Position numbers and translations under genes: made by a program. From Ruminococcus sp. (GTDB lineage: Bacteria > Bacillota > Clostridia > Oscillospirales > Ruminococcaceae): 64,000 nt of DNA. A model generated the notes under the pieces. The model saw nothing but the letters and a program-made list of their open reading frames with translations, was not told the origin of the DNA and ran no database searches. The DNA lies in the NCBI GenBank assembly GCA_021202895.1, contig JAJQCE010000015.1:39781-103780 (forward strand). Direction: 5' to 3'. Numbering within the stretch: position 1 is the first letter of the stretch; the number at the start of each line of letters is the position of its first letter. Below, piece by piece: positions 46,609 through 54,840 of the stretch.

Positions 46609-48729
46609 ATGAAAGATAAGGCTTTTGGCGTGCTTCAGAGGGTCGGAAGATCATTTATGCTGCCGATAACGCTGCTTCCTGTCGCAGGACTTCTGCTTGG
46701 AATAGGAAGCTCCTTTACAAACGAAACCACCCTTGAAACCTATGGGCTTACAAGCATTATAAAAGAGGGCGGCGTGCTTTACACAATCCTTGACATAATG
46801 AGCAAGACGGGCAGCGCAGTTTTTGACAATTTAGCCTTGCTCTTTGCGATGGGCGTTGCAATAGGTATGGCAAAGGCGGAAAAGGCGGTTGCGGCGCTTT
46901 CGAGTGCAATATCTTACCTCATTATGAATACCGCAGTCAGCGCGCTTATTACCGCAAAGGGCGGAGCAGAAGCGATGGCGGAAAACTCAACTACGCAGGT
47001 GCTGGGAATCACTACTCTGCAAATGGGAGTTTTCGGAGGAATCGTTGTGGGTCTGGGCTGTGCCGCTTTGCATAACAGGTTTTATCAGACTGAGTTGCCG
47101 CAAATGCTTTCTTTTTTCGGCGGAACAAGGTTTGTGCCGATAATTTGCTCGCTGGTTTATCTCGTTGTCGGAGTGATGATGTTCTTTGTCTGGCCGATAA
47201 TTCAAAACGCAATTTCACACTTGGGCGAGCTTGTTCTTAATTCAGGCTACGCAGGAACATGGATTTACGGAATTATCGAGCGTGCGCTGATTCCCTTCGG
47301 TTTGCACCATGTTTTCTATATGCCGTTCTGGCAGACGGAGCTGGGCGGCTCTATGATGATTGACGGCAGCTTGGTTTCAGGTGCACAGAACATTTTCTTT
47401 GCTGAGCTTGCTTCAAAATCCACTGAGCATTTCAGCGTTTCTGCGACAAGATTTATGTCGGGAAAATTCCCGTTTATGATATTCGGACTTCCTGCCGCCG
47501 CATTCGCTATGTACCGTGCCGCAAGGGGCGAAAAGAAAAAGCAGGTCGGCGGACTGCTGCTTTCGGCGGCTCTCACCTCGATGCTTACGGAAATAACCGA
47601 GCCGCTTGAGTTCACATTTTTGTTTGTCGCTCCGCTTATGTACGTGGTACACTGCGTTCTGGCAGGACTTTCCTATATGCTCATGCACATCTTTAACGTA
47701 GGTGTCGGAATGACATTTTCGGGTGGAATAATAGACCTTACCCTGTTCGGAATATTGCAGGGCAACGACAAGACAAACTGGGTCTGGATTGTTATAGTCG
47801 GGCTTTTCTATGCCGTTATCTATTATTTTGTCTTTTACTTTATGATAACGAAGCTCAACCTTAAAACTCCCGGACGTGAGGACGACGACGGAGAATCTAA
47901 GCTTTACACACGAGCCGACTACAATTCAAAGACTGCAAAGGATTCAAAGGACACGGTGAGTGCGCTTATACTAAAGGGCTTAGGCGGCAAGGAGAACATT
48001 TCAGACCTTGACTGCTGCGCTACACGGCTGAGAGTGACGGTGAACCTGCCGTCAGCTGTAGATGAGAAGCTTCTTAAGCAGAGCGGCGCGGCAGGAGTTA
48101 TAAAGAAAGGAAACGGTATTCAGGTGATTTACGGCCCGCAGGTTTCGGTTATAAAATCAAAGCTTGATACCTTTATAGAATCAAAGGCTTCCGACAATCT
48201 TGAGGAGCTTTTGAGCGAGGATTTTTCCGATATAGCTTCGGACAAGAACACGCTTAAGCCTGACTTAGACAGTGAAAAGACCTTTATTCTCGGCGCACCT
48301 GTCAGCGGCAAGGCTATGCCGCTTGAGGAAGTAAAGGACGACGCATTTTCACAGGGCATTTTAGGCGAGGGAGCGGCGATTGAACCTGGCGACGGCAGAA
48401 TCTATTCACCGTGCGATGGTAAAATTGACGCTATGTTTGACACGCTGCACGCTGTGAATATAATTTCAGATAGCGGATGTGAAATTCTTATCCACATAGG
48501 AATTGACACTGTGCATCTGGGCGGAAAATATTTCACTTCGCACGTCGGCAGCGGCGAAACGGTTAAGCGAGGACAGCTTTTAGTAAGCTTTGACATCAAG
48601 AAAATTAAAGATGCAGGCTTTGAGGTTACTACTCCGATAGTGGTATGCAACGCTGACGAGTTTGGCTCAGTCAAGGCTCTGCGCTTTGGAAAAATAAAAG
48701 CAAATGATGATTTTATTTCTATAGAATAG
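46609..48729 (+). CDS. PTS transporter EIICBA, glucose/N-acetylglucosamine class
   Basis: 706 residues in the order IIC-IIB-IIA. The IIC channel (about 1-420) starts FGVLQRVGRSFMLPITLLPVAGLLLGIG, shown here in its usual family position, with the later GLHHVFYMPFW and TEITEPLEF sugar-site segments. IIB (about 445-525) has the phosphocysteine region DLDCCATRLRV. IIA (about 555-705) has the phosphohistidine in ILIHIGIDTVHLGG (H629). The protein takes up and phosphorylates a hexose or amino sugar. NagE proteins have this domain order. The exact sugar cannot be read from sequence. HPr is the next gene. Confidence 0.92.
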   Translation: MKDKAFGVLQRVGRSFMLPITLLPVAGLLLGIGSSFTNETTLETYGLTSIIKEGGVLYTILDIMSKTGSAVFDNLALLFAMGVAIGMAKAEKAVAALSSAISYLIMNTAVSALITAKGGAEAMAENSTTQVLGITTLQMGVFGGIVVGLGCAALHNRFYQTELPQMLSFFGGTRFVPIICSLVYLVVGVMMFFVWPIIQNAISHLGELVLNSGYAGTWIYGIIERALIPFGLHHVFYMPFWQTELGGSMMIDGSLVSGAQNIFFAELASKSTEHFSVSATRFMSGKFPFMIFGLPAAAFAMYRAARGEKKKQVGGLLLSAALTSMLTEITEPLEFTFLFVAPLMYVVHCVLAGLSYMLMHIFNVGVGMTFSGGIIDLTLFGILQGNDKTNWVWIVIVGLFYAVIYYFVFYFMITKLNLKTPGREDDDGESKLYTRADYNSKTAKDSKDTVSALILKGLGGKENISDLDCCATRLRVTVNLPSAVDEKLLKQSGAAGVIKKGNGIQVIYGPQVSVIKSKLDTFIESKASDNLEELLSEDFSDIASDKNTLKPDLDSEKTFILGAPVSGKAMPLEEVKDDAFSQGILGEGAAIEPGDGRIYSPCDGKIDAMFDTLHAVNIISDSGCEILIHIGIDTVHLGGKYFTSHVGSGETVKRGQLLVSFDIKKIKDAGFEVTTPIVVCNADEFGSVKALRFGKIKANDDFISIE

Positions 48730-48746
48730 AAAGGAAGTGCGTATCA

Positions 48747-49004
48747 ATGAAAAAATTCGACTACACCATAACAAACGAGGTTGGTATTCACGCAAGACCA
48801 GCAGGTCTGCTCGTCCAGAAGGTTAAGGAGTTTGACAGTACGGTGACGATAGAAAAGGACGGCGCAAGCTGCAAGGCTTCAAAGCTTATCGCACTGATGG
48901 GCTTAGGCGTAAAGCAGGGCGACACAGTTACAGTATCGATTGAGGGAAGCGATGAGCAAACAGCGGCAGTCGAGCTTGAGCGCTTCTTTAAGGAAAATCT
49001 TTAG
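48747..49004 (+). CDS. ptsH: HPr-family phosphocarrier protein
   Basis: 85 residues. The phosphoryl-carrying histidine is H15 in GIHARPAG. At the usual regulatory site, where Firmicute HPr has K45-S46, this protein reads S45-K46 (CKASKLIALMGLG), so the canonical HPr-kinase serine is displaced by one position. The gene follows the PTS permease by 17 bases with a GAAAGGAAG site. It is either the general HPr or one dedicated to this permease. Confidence 0.93.
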   Translation: MKKFDYTITNEVGIHARPAGLLVQKVKEFDSTVTIEKDGASCKASKLIALMGLGVKQGDTVTVSIEGSDEQTAAVELERFFKENL

Positions 49005-49013
49005 CAACAAAAA

Positions 49014-49042
49014 CGGCGGAGCTTTTTGCTTCGCCGCTTATT
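49014..49042. terminator. Bidirectional terminator after ptsH
   Basis: CGGCGGAGC / GCTTCGCCG with a T5 loop. T-runs follow on both strands, serving the convergent genes. Confidence 0.8.
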
Positions 49043-52000
49043 TTTGTTTGTTTTTATTATTCCTGAATCTGTCAATCAGCAGTCTGATGCTTAGCCCCTG
49101 CTTTTTGAGATACTCGTTTGAAACCGCCACGGCAATGAGCAAAATTCCGATGATGAGAAGATACAGCCACCAGCCTATCTGAGCTATCTGCGTGTGCGTC
49201 AGATAGAGAATAAGTCCGACAAGCGATGCTGCCGAAATTGCAAACCACCTTAAGCTTTTCAGCGCAAAGGTGATTATCAAAATCACAGCAATTACGCACA
49301 GAACTACTATAGTGTTTAAAATCGTTTGGTGAATCAGCACGTCAATAATTAAAAGCAAAAATGCCGCAAGAAATGATACAAATGAAAAATTGTCGGAAAT
49401 TTTCTTGTCGCTGCGCCAAATTAGCTTTATCAAAAGAGCAAATGCCAGAATGGGGAGAATGTTTATTTTTATCGAGATAAATTCGTTGTCGGTGTGCCAG
49501 AACGGACGCAGATAGAAGGAGAGGCAAAGAAATGCCGCAGAGAGCGTCTTAAGCACAGCGTTTGTGCGCTCCTTTGAAGCTTTGTTTACCGCAAGCACAA
49601 ACAGAACAAAAAGCTCTAAAAATGTCGCAAACGTCATATCTGAAAGAGTAGAGAGCTTTGCTGAAAAAAGCGTTGCAAGCGGTGTTAAAAATGCGCAGAT
49701 TATCGCCATATCAAGCTTAAGCGGCCGCTCCTTTGAATAGGTAAGCTTATTCCTGTAGAATATTGATGTCGCCGCAAAAAGTATTCCGATAGCTGCAAAC
49801 GCAAGCAGAAGCGGCAAAATTTCACTCTCGCCGAAATCGCATATGTCAAGAAGTCTGTTTGCGCATATGTAGATAGAAATTGCTCCTAAAGCGGCGGTTA
49901 TATTTATATCCTGCAAAAGCGCATATACAAACAGTGCCGCCGCAAGAACGCAGACTATTATAATTTCTATAACGCTCTGCACCATTGAAGCGCTTATGCA
50001 AAGGGAAATACCTGCCGATACAATGTAGACGTACTTTATGTAGGCGCGGTTTTTTTCGGTAAAAAAATACGAAGCCACAGCTATGAAAAGTAAAAGCACA
50101 GCAGCTGCGGCAAAGCACAGCGATTCCTGCTCAAGCGGCAAACAACTAGCTGCAAGGAGCAAGGCGACAGGTGCGGCAATCTGCATAACAAGTCTGTGCG
50201 AACCTTGCTCACGCTCCTGCCCGACATATGCCAGATTTACGCTTATCAGCAAAAATCCGAGAGCACCTATGTAGTTGGAATCACAGCCTATAAGGCTTAT
50301 AAACATTGCCGCAGGAATTGCTATATCTGAAAATGGAGTGCGTATTTTTCTTATGAACACAAAACAGCATGAGAGCGCAAAAAGCGTTGCCAGTGTGACA
50401 ATTAAATAAAGCTTTCCTGCGGTTAAGAATCTGACTGCTTGACCCAGATGAAATGCGCTGAAAATCAGCATTATCGGGAAAAGACAGCGCATATAGAAAA
50501 TGCTTGTGCGTGAAGCAGGCTTTTTTTCAAGTACAAAGCTTAAGACAGTCGCCGCCGAAGCAAGAGAAACCAAAAACGGGTAGAAATAAACGTTTGTGAG
50601 AGATACGTATGAGCCGCCTATGAGCAGTGTGGCAATTCCTGAAACGCAAAGCATTATAAGCGCAGAAAGTCCAATATCGTTTACTGGAGTGCGAAGCGAC
50701 AGACTTATCCTGTCGTTTTGTTCGTCCTTAGCCAAACCGAAAAATCTCATGACGAGCAAAAATACCGTCATAATAAGTCCTGCTGTAAATCCAATTACTA
50801 TTACAGCAGTATCATCAGATGGGTAACGATATAAATTTTCTGAAGCGTTAATGACATTGTCATAGATAAACTGCGAAAGTCTGAAGGAAAATGCGGCGGC
50901 GGGAATAAAAATCAGATTTTTAAGCGGCAAATATCCTCTTTTGCCCACTGCACTTATCGTAACCACTATAAGCAGCTCAAGCGCAGTCATAAGCCGAAAC
51001 AGATCCTCTTCAAATTCAAGCGCACCCATACCGCCGTAAAGCGTCAGCACAAACAAAGCCGCAGGAAAAATCCACATCGACACCTTGCTCATCAAAGCTC
51101 TGATTCTGTAAATCAGAGCCGCCGCAAAAAGCGTTGCCGCAAAGAGGCTCATACATTCAATGTCTGTAAGAGATTTTGGCACAAACGAAAGCTCAAGCAA
51201 AATCACTCCTGTTAAAATCGGATGAACGTATCTCAGCGACTTGCTTTCAAGCTTTATGCTGTAGTAGATACACTGCGCAAGCCAAAGCAAAGTAAGCGCA
51301 AATTCAGCCGCCGTCCAGCCGCCTAAAAAGTCCTGCAAAAGGCAGGGAAGCGCAAGAATGGCATAAAAAGCGCAGAGTATCCGTGTGAAAAGCGTAAACG
51401 GCTTGCTGTCCTTTAAGAAATTAAAGTGAGCTGCAAGCACTGCCGCTGAAGCGATATTTAAAAACAGTACAAGCGCATCGTTTTCATCAAAAAGCTGAAT
51501 ACCGAGCATGGTAAGCGTGCAGAGAAGACTGTAGAGGAAAATGTGCAGGAACATTTCCTTTTTGTAAATATACTTTCCCACAGCCGCAAAGAGAGCAATA
51601 ATCACTGCTCCAAGAGCAAAGAGCGCAAAAGCTCCTTCACCGTCAACTGAAAGCCAGTACCCTAAAAGCTCGAAATAGCCCATCGTTATAAATGCTGTTG
51701 TGCCAAAGAAAACAGCCATCAGATAAAAGGTTGTCGATGTGTTTTCAAGCTTTAGCTTTTTGTGAGAAATAAAGCTTAGCGCAAAGAAAATTACCATTGC
51801 CGCCGCTATAATTCCCACTCTTCCCCAGTCGCTTATGTAAATCCACATTGCCGTTGAGAAAATTATCCCCGACAAAACTATCATTCCCGCACCGATAAGC
51901 AAAAGCGGAAATACAGGCGACTGCTTCTTTTTAGGCTGTGACTGCGGAGTGGGCTTGTATCTGAAATTCGGATTCTGATAGGGATATACAGTCTGTTGCG

Positions 52001-52349
52001 GCAGACCTTGAGCCGGAGCGCTTTGATTTACATTGTTCCGCAAATTTGCAGCCGTTACATTTACAGGAGTAGTCCTTACAGGCATATTTTGCGGCGAAGC
52101 ATTCGGTATGCCCTGATTGTACTGCGGATTCGGCGTACTTTGCTGTGAGGGATTGCCCTGAGAGCTTTGAAAATTGGGCGGCGGCGAATAGGTCTGCTTA
52201 AATGTGCGCTCAGCAGAGCTGATTCTGCCGCTTCTCAAAAGCTTGTCTAAAAAATCCTCGCTTTTTTTCGCTTTAGACGCATAATAAATTACAAGTGGAA
52301 TAAGTATAATTGGAAGAACTATCCAGACAAAAGCAAATATATACTGCAA
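49038..52349 (-). CDS. Very large polytopic membrane protein, unknown
   Basis: 1103 residues. One membrane segment at the N-terminus is followed by a Pro/Gln/Asn-rich flexible stretch (about 50-145), then a nearly continuous run of some thirty hydrophobic helices to the end. A short basic tail closes it. The sequence is of the DUF2157/DUF2339-like kind of giant membrane protein, but I cannot fix the family. No catalytic motif is visible. It starts with TTG behind GGTGAG. Its only near neighbour on the strand is the 6S RNA gene upstream, which has its own terminator. Confidence 0.75.
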   Translation of the reverse strand: MQYIFAFVWIVLPIILIPLVIYYASKAKKSEDFLDKLLRSGRISSAERTFKQTYSPPPNFQSSQGNPSQQSTPNPQYNQGIPNASPQNMPVRTTPVNVTAANLRNNVNQSAPAQGLPQQTVYPYQNPNFRYKPTPQSQPKKKQSPVFPLLLIGAGMIVLSGIIFSTAMWIYISDWGRVGIIAAAMVIFFALSFISHKKLKLENTSTTFYLMAVFFGTTAFITMGYFELLGYWLSVDGEGAFALFALGAVIIALFAAVGKYIYKKEMFLHIFLYSLLCTLTMLGIQLFDENDALVLFLNIASAAVLAAHFNFLKDSKPFTLFTRILCAFYAILALPCLLQDFLGGWTAAEFALTLLWLAQCIYYSIKLESKSLRYVHPILTGVILLELSFVPKSLTDIECMSLFAATLFAAALIYRIRALMSKVSMWIFPAALFVLTLYGGMGALEFEEDLFRLMTALELLIVVTISAVGKRGYLPLKNLIFIPAAAFSFRLSQFIYDNVINASENLYRYPSDDTAVIVIGFTAGLIMTVFLLVMRFFGLAKDEQNDRISLSLRTPVNDIGLSALIMLCVSGIATLLIGGSYVSLTNVYFYPFLVSLASAATVLSFVLEKKPASRTSIFYMRCLFPIMLIFSAFHLGQAVRFLTAGKLYLIVTLATLFALSCCFVFIRKIRTPFSDIAIPAAMFISLIGCDSNYIGALGFLLISVNLAYVGQEREQGSHRLVMQIAAPVALLLAASCLPLEQESLCFAAAAVLLLFIAVASYFFTEKNRAYIKYVYIVSAGISLCISASMVQSVIEIIIVCVLAAALFVYALLQDINITAALGAISIYICANRLLDICDFGESEILPLLLAFAAIGILFAATSIFYRNKLTYSKERPLKLDMAIICAFLTPLATLFSAKLSTLSDMTFATFLELFVLFVLAVNKASKERTNAVLKTLSAAFLCLSFYLRPFWHTDNEFISIKINILPILAFALLIKLIWRSDKKISDNFSFVSFLAAFLLLIIDVLIHQTILNTIVVLCVIAVILIITFALKSLRWFAISAASLVGLILYLTHTQIAQIGWWLYLLIIGILLIAVAVSNEYLKKQGLSIRLLIDRFRNNKNKQK

Positions 52350-52445
52350 GCAAGCTCACCGCCTATCTTTTTTGATGGTAAATCTATTTTAGCACACTTT
52401 CCTAAAAAAAGCAATAGTTTTTAAAATAAATTTTTAAAAAGAAAA

Positions 52446-52467
52446 GCGCAGCCGATAACGACTGCGC
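52446..52467 (-). terminator. Terminator downstream of 6S RNA
   Basis: Minus-strand stem GCGCAGTCG / CGGCTGCGC with one G-T pair and a TTAT loop, followed by TTTTCTTTTT. Confidence 0.85.
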
Positions 52468-52544
52468 CTTTCTCTGATGTAACTATTTGTATGGAGATAA
52501 TCCTTTAACGCTTTTCCTTTTTGAGAGAACACTCTTTCTTACTT

Positions 52545-52682
52545 TTCCATACCAAATCAAAAAGAGCCCACCTCATTGCCTGCCGCAGCTGTAATCCTTG
52601 TCCCGAATGTGAAATGCGGTTCGCACCCGAAACAGCGCAGACAAAAGACGAACTCCTTTGTTCCGTTATTTATTTTGTATGG
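52545..52682 (-). ncRNA. ssrS: 6S RNA
   Basis: The minus strand carries the most conserved 6S segment near the 3' side, AAGGATTACAGCTGCGGC, close to AAGGGTTACAGCCTGCGGC of E. coli 6S, and a 5'-side AGTTCGTC matching the family's GUUCGUC. The ends pair (CCATAC / GTATGG), and a TGCG-AAC-CGCA hairpin lies near the middle. It has its own consensus promoter. 6S RNA mimics an open promoter and binds sigma-A RNA polymerase in stationary phase. The 3' end is uncertain: about 80 more bases, including an AGAG-TGTT-CTCT hairpin, lie before the terminator. Confidence 0.88.
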
Positions 52683-52686
52683 TACA

Positions 52687-52715
52687 AGTATAGCTCAAAA
52701 GACGTGCTTTGTCAA
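52687..52715 (-). promoter_or_regulatory. Promoter of 6S RNA
   Basis: Minus strand: TTGACA (52715-52710), a 17-nt spacer and TATACT (52692-52687). Confidence 0.85.
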
Positions 52716-52792
52716 CTAAAAAAGTGTGAACATTTTATTTTCATATACTTGCACAAATTCTAGTGTTGAAAAATGGATAAAAGCTGTGAAAT

Positions 52793-53035
52793 TCATAAAT
52801 TTTTCGCTCTCTGGGAAATGATTTTTGCCATTTCGCCAACATTTTTCATCCCTGAAACCTCGCCCATCCTAAAGCGAAGTCCAAACTCGTCCTCGACTGC
52901 TCCTATTAAATTTATATGCTCAATCGAATCCCAGTCCTCAATATCGTCCGCAGTAGTGCTTTCATTCACGCTAATGCTTTCATCGTCAAAGACATCTCTG
53001 AACACCGCCGAAAGCCTTTCGTATATCTCACTCAT
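52793..53035 (-). CDS. Acyl carrier protein, dedicated to the FkbH operon
   Basis: 80 residues with the phosphopantetheine serine (S37) in DWDSIEHINL, the classical helix-2 motif of carrier proteins. The sequence is acidic as expected. It overlaps the FkbH gene by four bases and has a GGAG site. In FkbH-containing operons such a carrier receives a glyceryl unit. It is the last gene of the four-gene operon and corresponds in role to DltC. Confidence 0.9.
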   Translation of the reverse strand: MSEIYERLSAVFRDVFDDESISVNESTTADDIEDWDSIEHINLIGAVEDEFGLRFRMGEVSGMKNVGEMAKIISQRAKNL

Positions 53036-54822
53036 TTTTGTTCTCCTTTCCGTATTTTTATGTGTGTATTCTTATTTTTATAATCCTTTGCTTCAAGCGT
53101 CCAGCGTCCTCCGTTTTCATCGGCGCTAAGCTCCTTAAATCCAAGCGTGTCGGGATAAAAGCGTTTAACCATGCCGTTTTTCGCCGTGGGAATATACTCT
53201 CCCTCGATAAGCGAAATTCCCTTATCCGCACTCGCTCTGACAAGCTCGTCAAGCATCGCAAGCTCCATATCTCGCTTAAGCACACGACAGCTCATCAGCC
53301 AGAGAATAATTTTCAGCGTTTCTCCCTCGATTTTACCAACTATGACGCTGACTACTCCGTTATCTCCGAATTTGTCCTCAAGTCTGCCGTAAAGGGTTAT
53401 ATACTCATCGCTTTTTGCAAAGCCTTCAATCTCACTCTGCGTACATCTCTTTGTCGTAAGGTTAAACTGGTTGCTCTTATTTGTAAGCTGGGTTATACGC
53501 TGAAAGTAAAGCTCCTTGAACGGCTCAATTTCAGCCGTCATTTCAAGGCTGTCAAGGTACTCTCCGTAATCGTTCGCCGTTGCTAAAAACTCCGCACGTT
53601 TAGCGTTTTTGCGGTACATCTCGTTTCTCTTAAGGTCGTCTGCGCTTATCGTTGTCGGCTCAAAATATCCGCCGCCGCTAAGCTCCTTTATATAGCACTC
53701 AGGATTTGAAAGCTCCGCCACGGCCGCTTGAGGGATACTCTGACGCACCCTTTCACGTTCGGCAGGATTATCGTCTGCAAAGCAAATCGCCGTCTCCGTC
53801 AAATCAAGCTGCTTGACCGTCTGCAAAAGATTGAGATCCTTTGGTTCCCAGTTTGCTTTGATAAGCGCAAAGTCATCAGGCTTCAGCACTCCGTCAGGGT
53901 GGTTAAGTCCCGCAAGCGCATTTTCCTCGTCATTTTTTGAAGCAACAGTAAGCACAACTCCCAACTTCTTTAAGTCGCTCACATACTGCCCAAACTCGTA
54001 AAAAGCCTGCGCCTGCGCCGTTTCCTGTCCTATCTCAATTCCCTCCACGCCGTCGTCGCCGACAACTCCGCTCCAAAGCGTATTGTCAAGGTCAAGTGCT
54101 AAAAGCTTGCGGTTTTTGCCGTAAGCAGACTTGACGATAAGCGCAAGCTTGTAGGAAAGAAAAGGCACAGCCTCTCTTGCGCACATATACTTGTACAGAT
54201 ACCAATAGCTTCTGTCGTGCCATTTTTCAAGCCCGTACTGCGCCGCTACGTAATTTAAATCGAGAATGTAAAAGCCGCTTCGGTTCTGCGCATATTCGGC
54301 AAGAGCAAGGTTCATTTTGTTCACAAAAAAGCCAAGCCCACGACTGTCCCAGCAGTCCATGCTTCCCATAAGAGAGTAAAAGGGCTGCTCAAAGTTGTTC
54401 TGAATTACCGCACAGTTAAAGCGCTTAAGCTTTTCCCACAGCGTCTTAAAGCTGTTAAGCCGCTCGTCAAAAGCACTCTGCGCCTGCTCGGCGTCAAGCG
54501 TCGGATCGGAGCGATAGCGCAGATTGAGCGTTGAGGTACAGACGTAGATTATATCAGGCTTGAAGGCGTCAAGAGCGTCGTTTGAAAAAACTCCGTCCTC
54601 CCAAAACTTAGCATATTCAGACTGATAAAACTGCGGTTCAATGCCGAAATTCAGCAAAAATAACTCCGCCATTGTCACAATATCATCTGTAGTAGAGCCG
54701 CCAAGCACGGCAATTTTCACCCTTGTTCGCTCGCTGCCGTCTGACAAAAGCCGCCGCCTAAGGCTCTTGCGCTTTTTGAGCAGAAGCTGAGAATCAAAGG
54801 GATATTCAAGCTCCTTCAACAC
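53032..54822 (-). CDS. FkbH-like HAD-superfamily protein
   Basis: 596 residues. An N-terminal SGNH-like domain (about 1-230) precedes a HAD phosphatase-like domain with the nucleophile motif LLALDLDNTLWSG (about 245), the VASKNDE segment and FADDNPAERE (about 345). A GNAT-like C-terminal region ends with IEGEYIPTAKNGMVKRFY. FkbH proteins in polyketide pathways take glyceryl from 1,3-bisphosphoglycerate, remove phosphate and load it on an acyl carrier protein. Its overlap with an ACP gene strongly suggests the same chemistry here. The start is GTG. Confidence 0.9.
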   Translation of the reverse strand: MLKELEYPFDSQLLLKKRKSLRRRLLSDGSERTRVKIAVLGGSTTDDIVTMAELFLLNFGIEPQFYQSEYAKFWEDGVFSNDALDAFKPDIIYVCTSTLNLRYRSDPTLDAEQAQSAFDERLNSFKTLWEKLKRFNCAVIQNNFEQPFYSLMGSMDCWDSRGLGFFVNKMNLALAEYAQNRSGFYILDLNYVAAQYGLEKWHDRSYWYLYKYMCAREAVPFLSYKLALIVKSAYGKNRKLLALDLDNTLWSGVVGDDGVEGIEIGQETAQAQAFYEFGQYVSDLKKLGVVLTVASKNDEENALAGLNHPDGVLKPDDFALIKANWEPKDLNLLQTVKQLDLTETAICFADDNPAERERVRQSIPQAAVAELSNPECYIKELSGGGYFEPTTISADDLKRNEMYRKNAKRAEFLATANDYGEYLDSLEMTAEIEPFKELYFQRITQLTNKSNQFNLTTKRCTQSEIEGFAKSDEYITLYGRLEDKFGDNGVVSVIVGKIEGETLKIILWLMSCRVLKRDMELAMLDELVRASADKGISLIEGEYIPTAKNGMVKRFYPDTLGFKELSADENGGRWTLEAKDYKNKNTHIKIRKGEQK

Positions 54823-54840
54823 TTTTCCTCTTTTCTGTAA

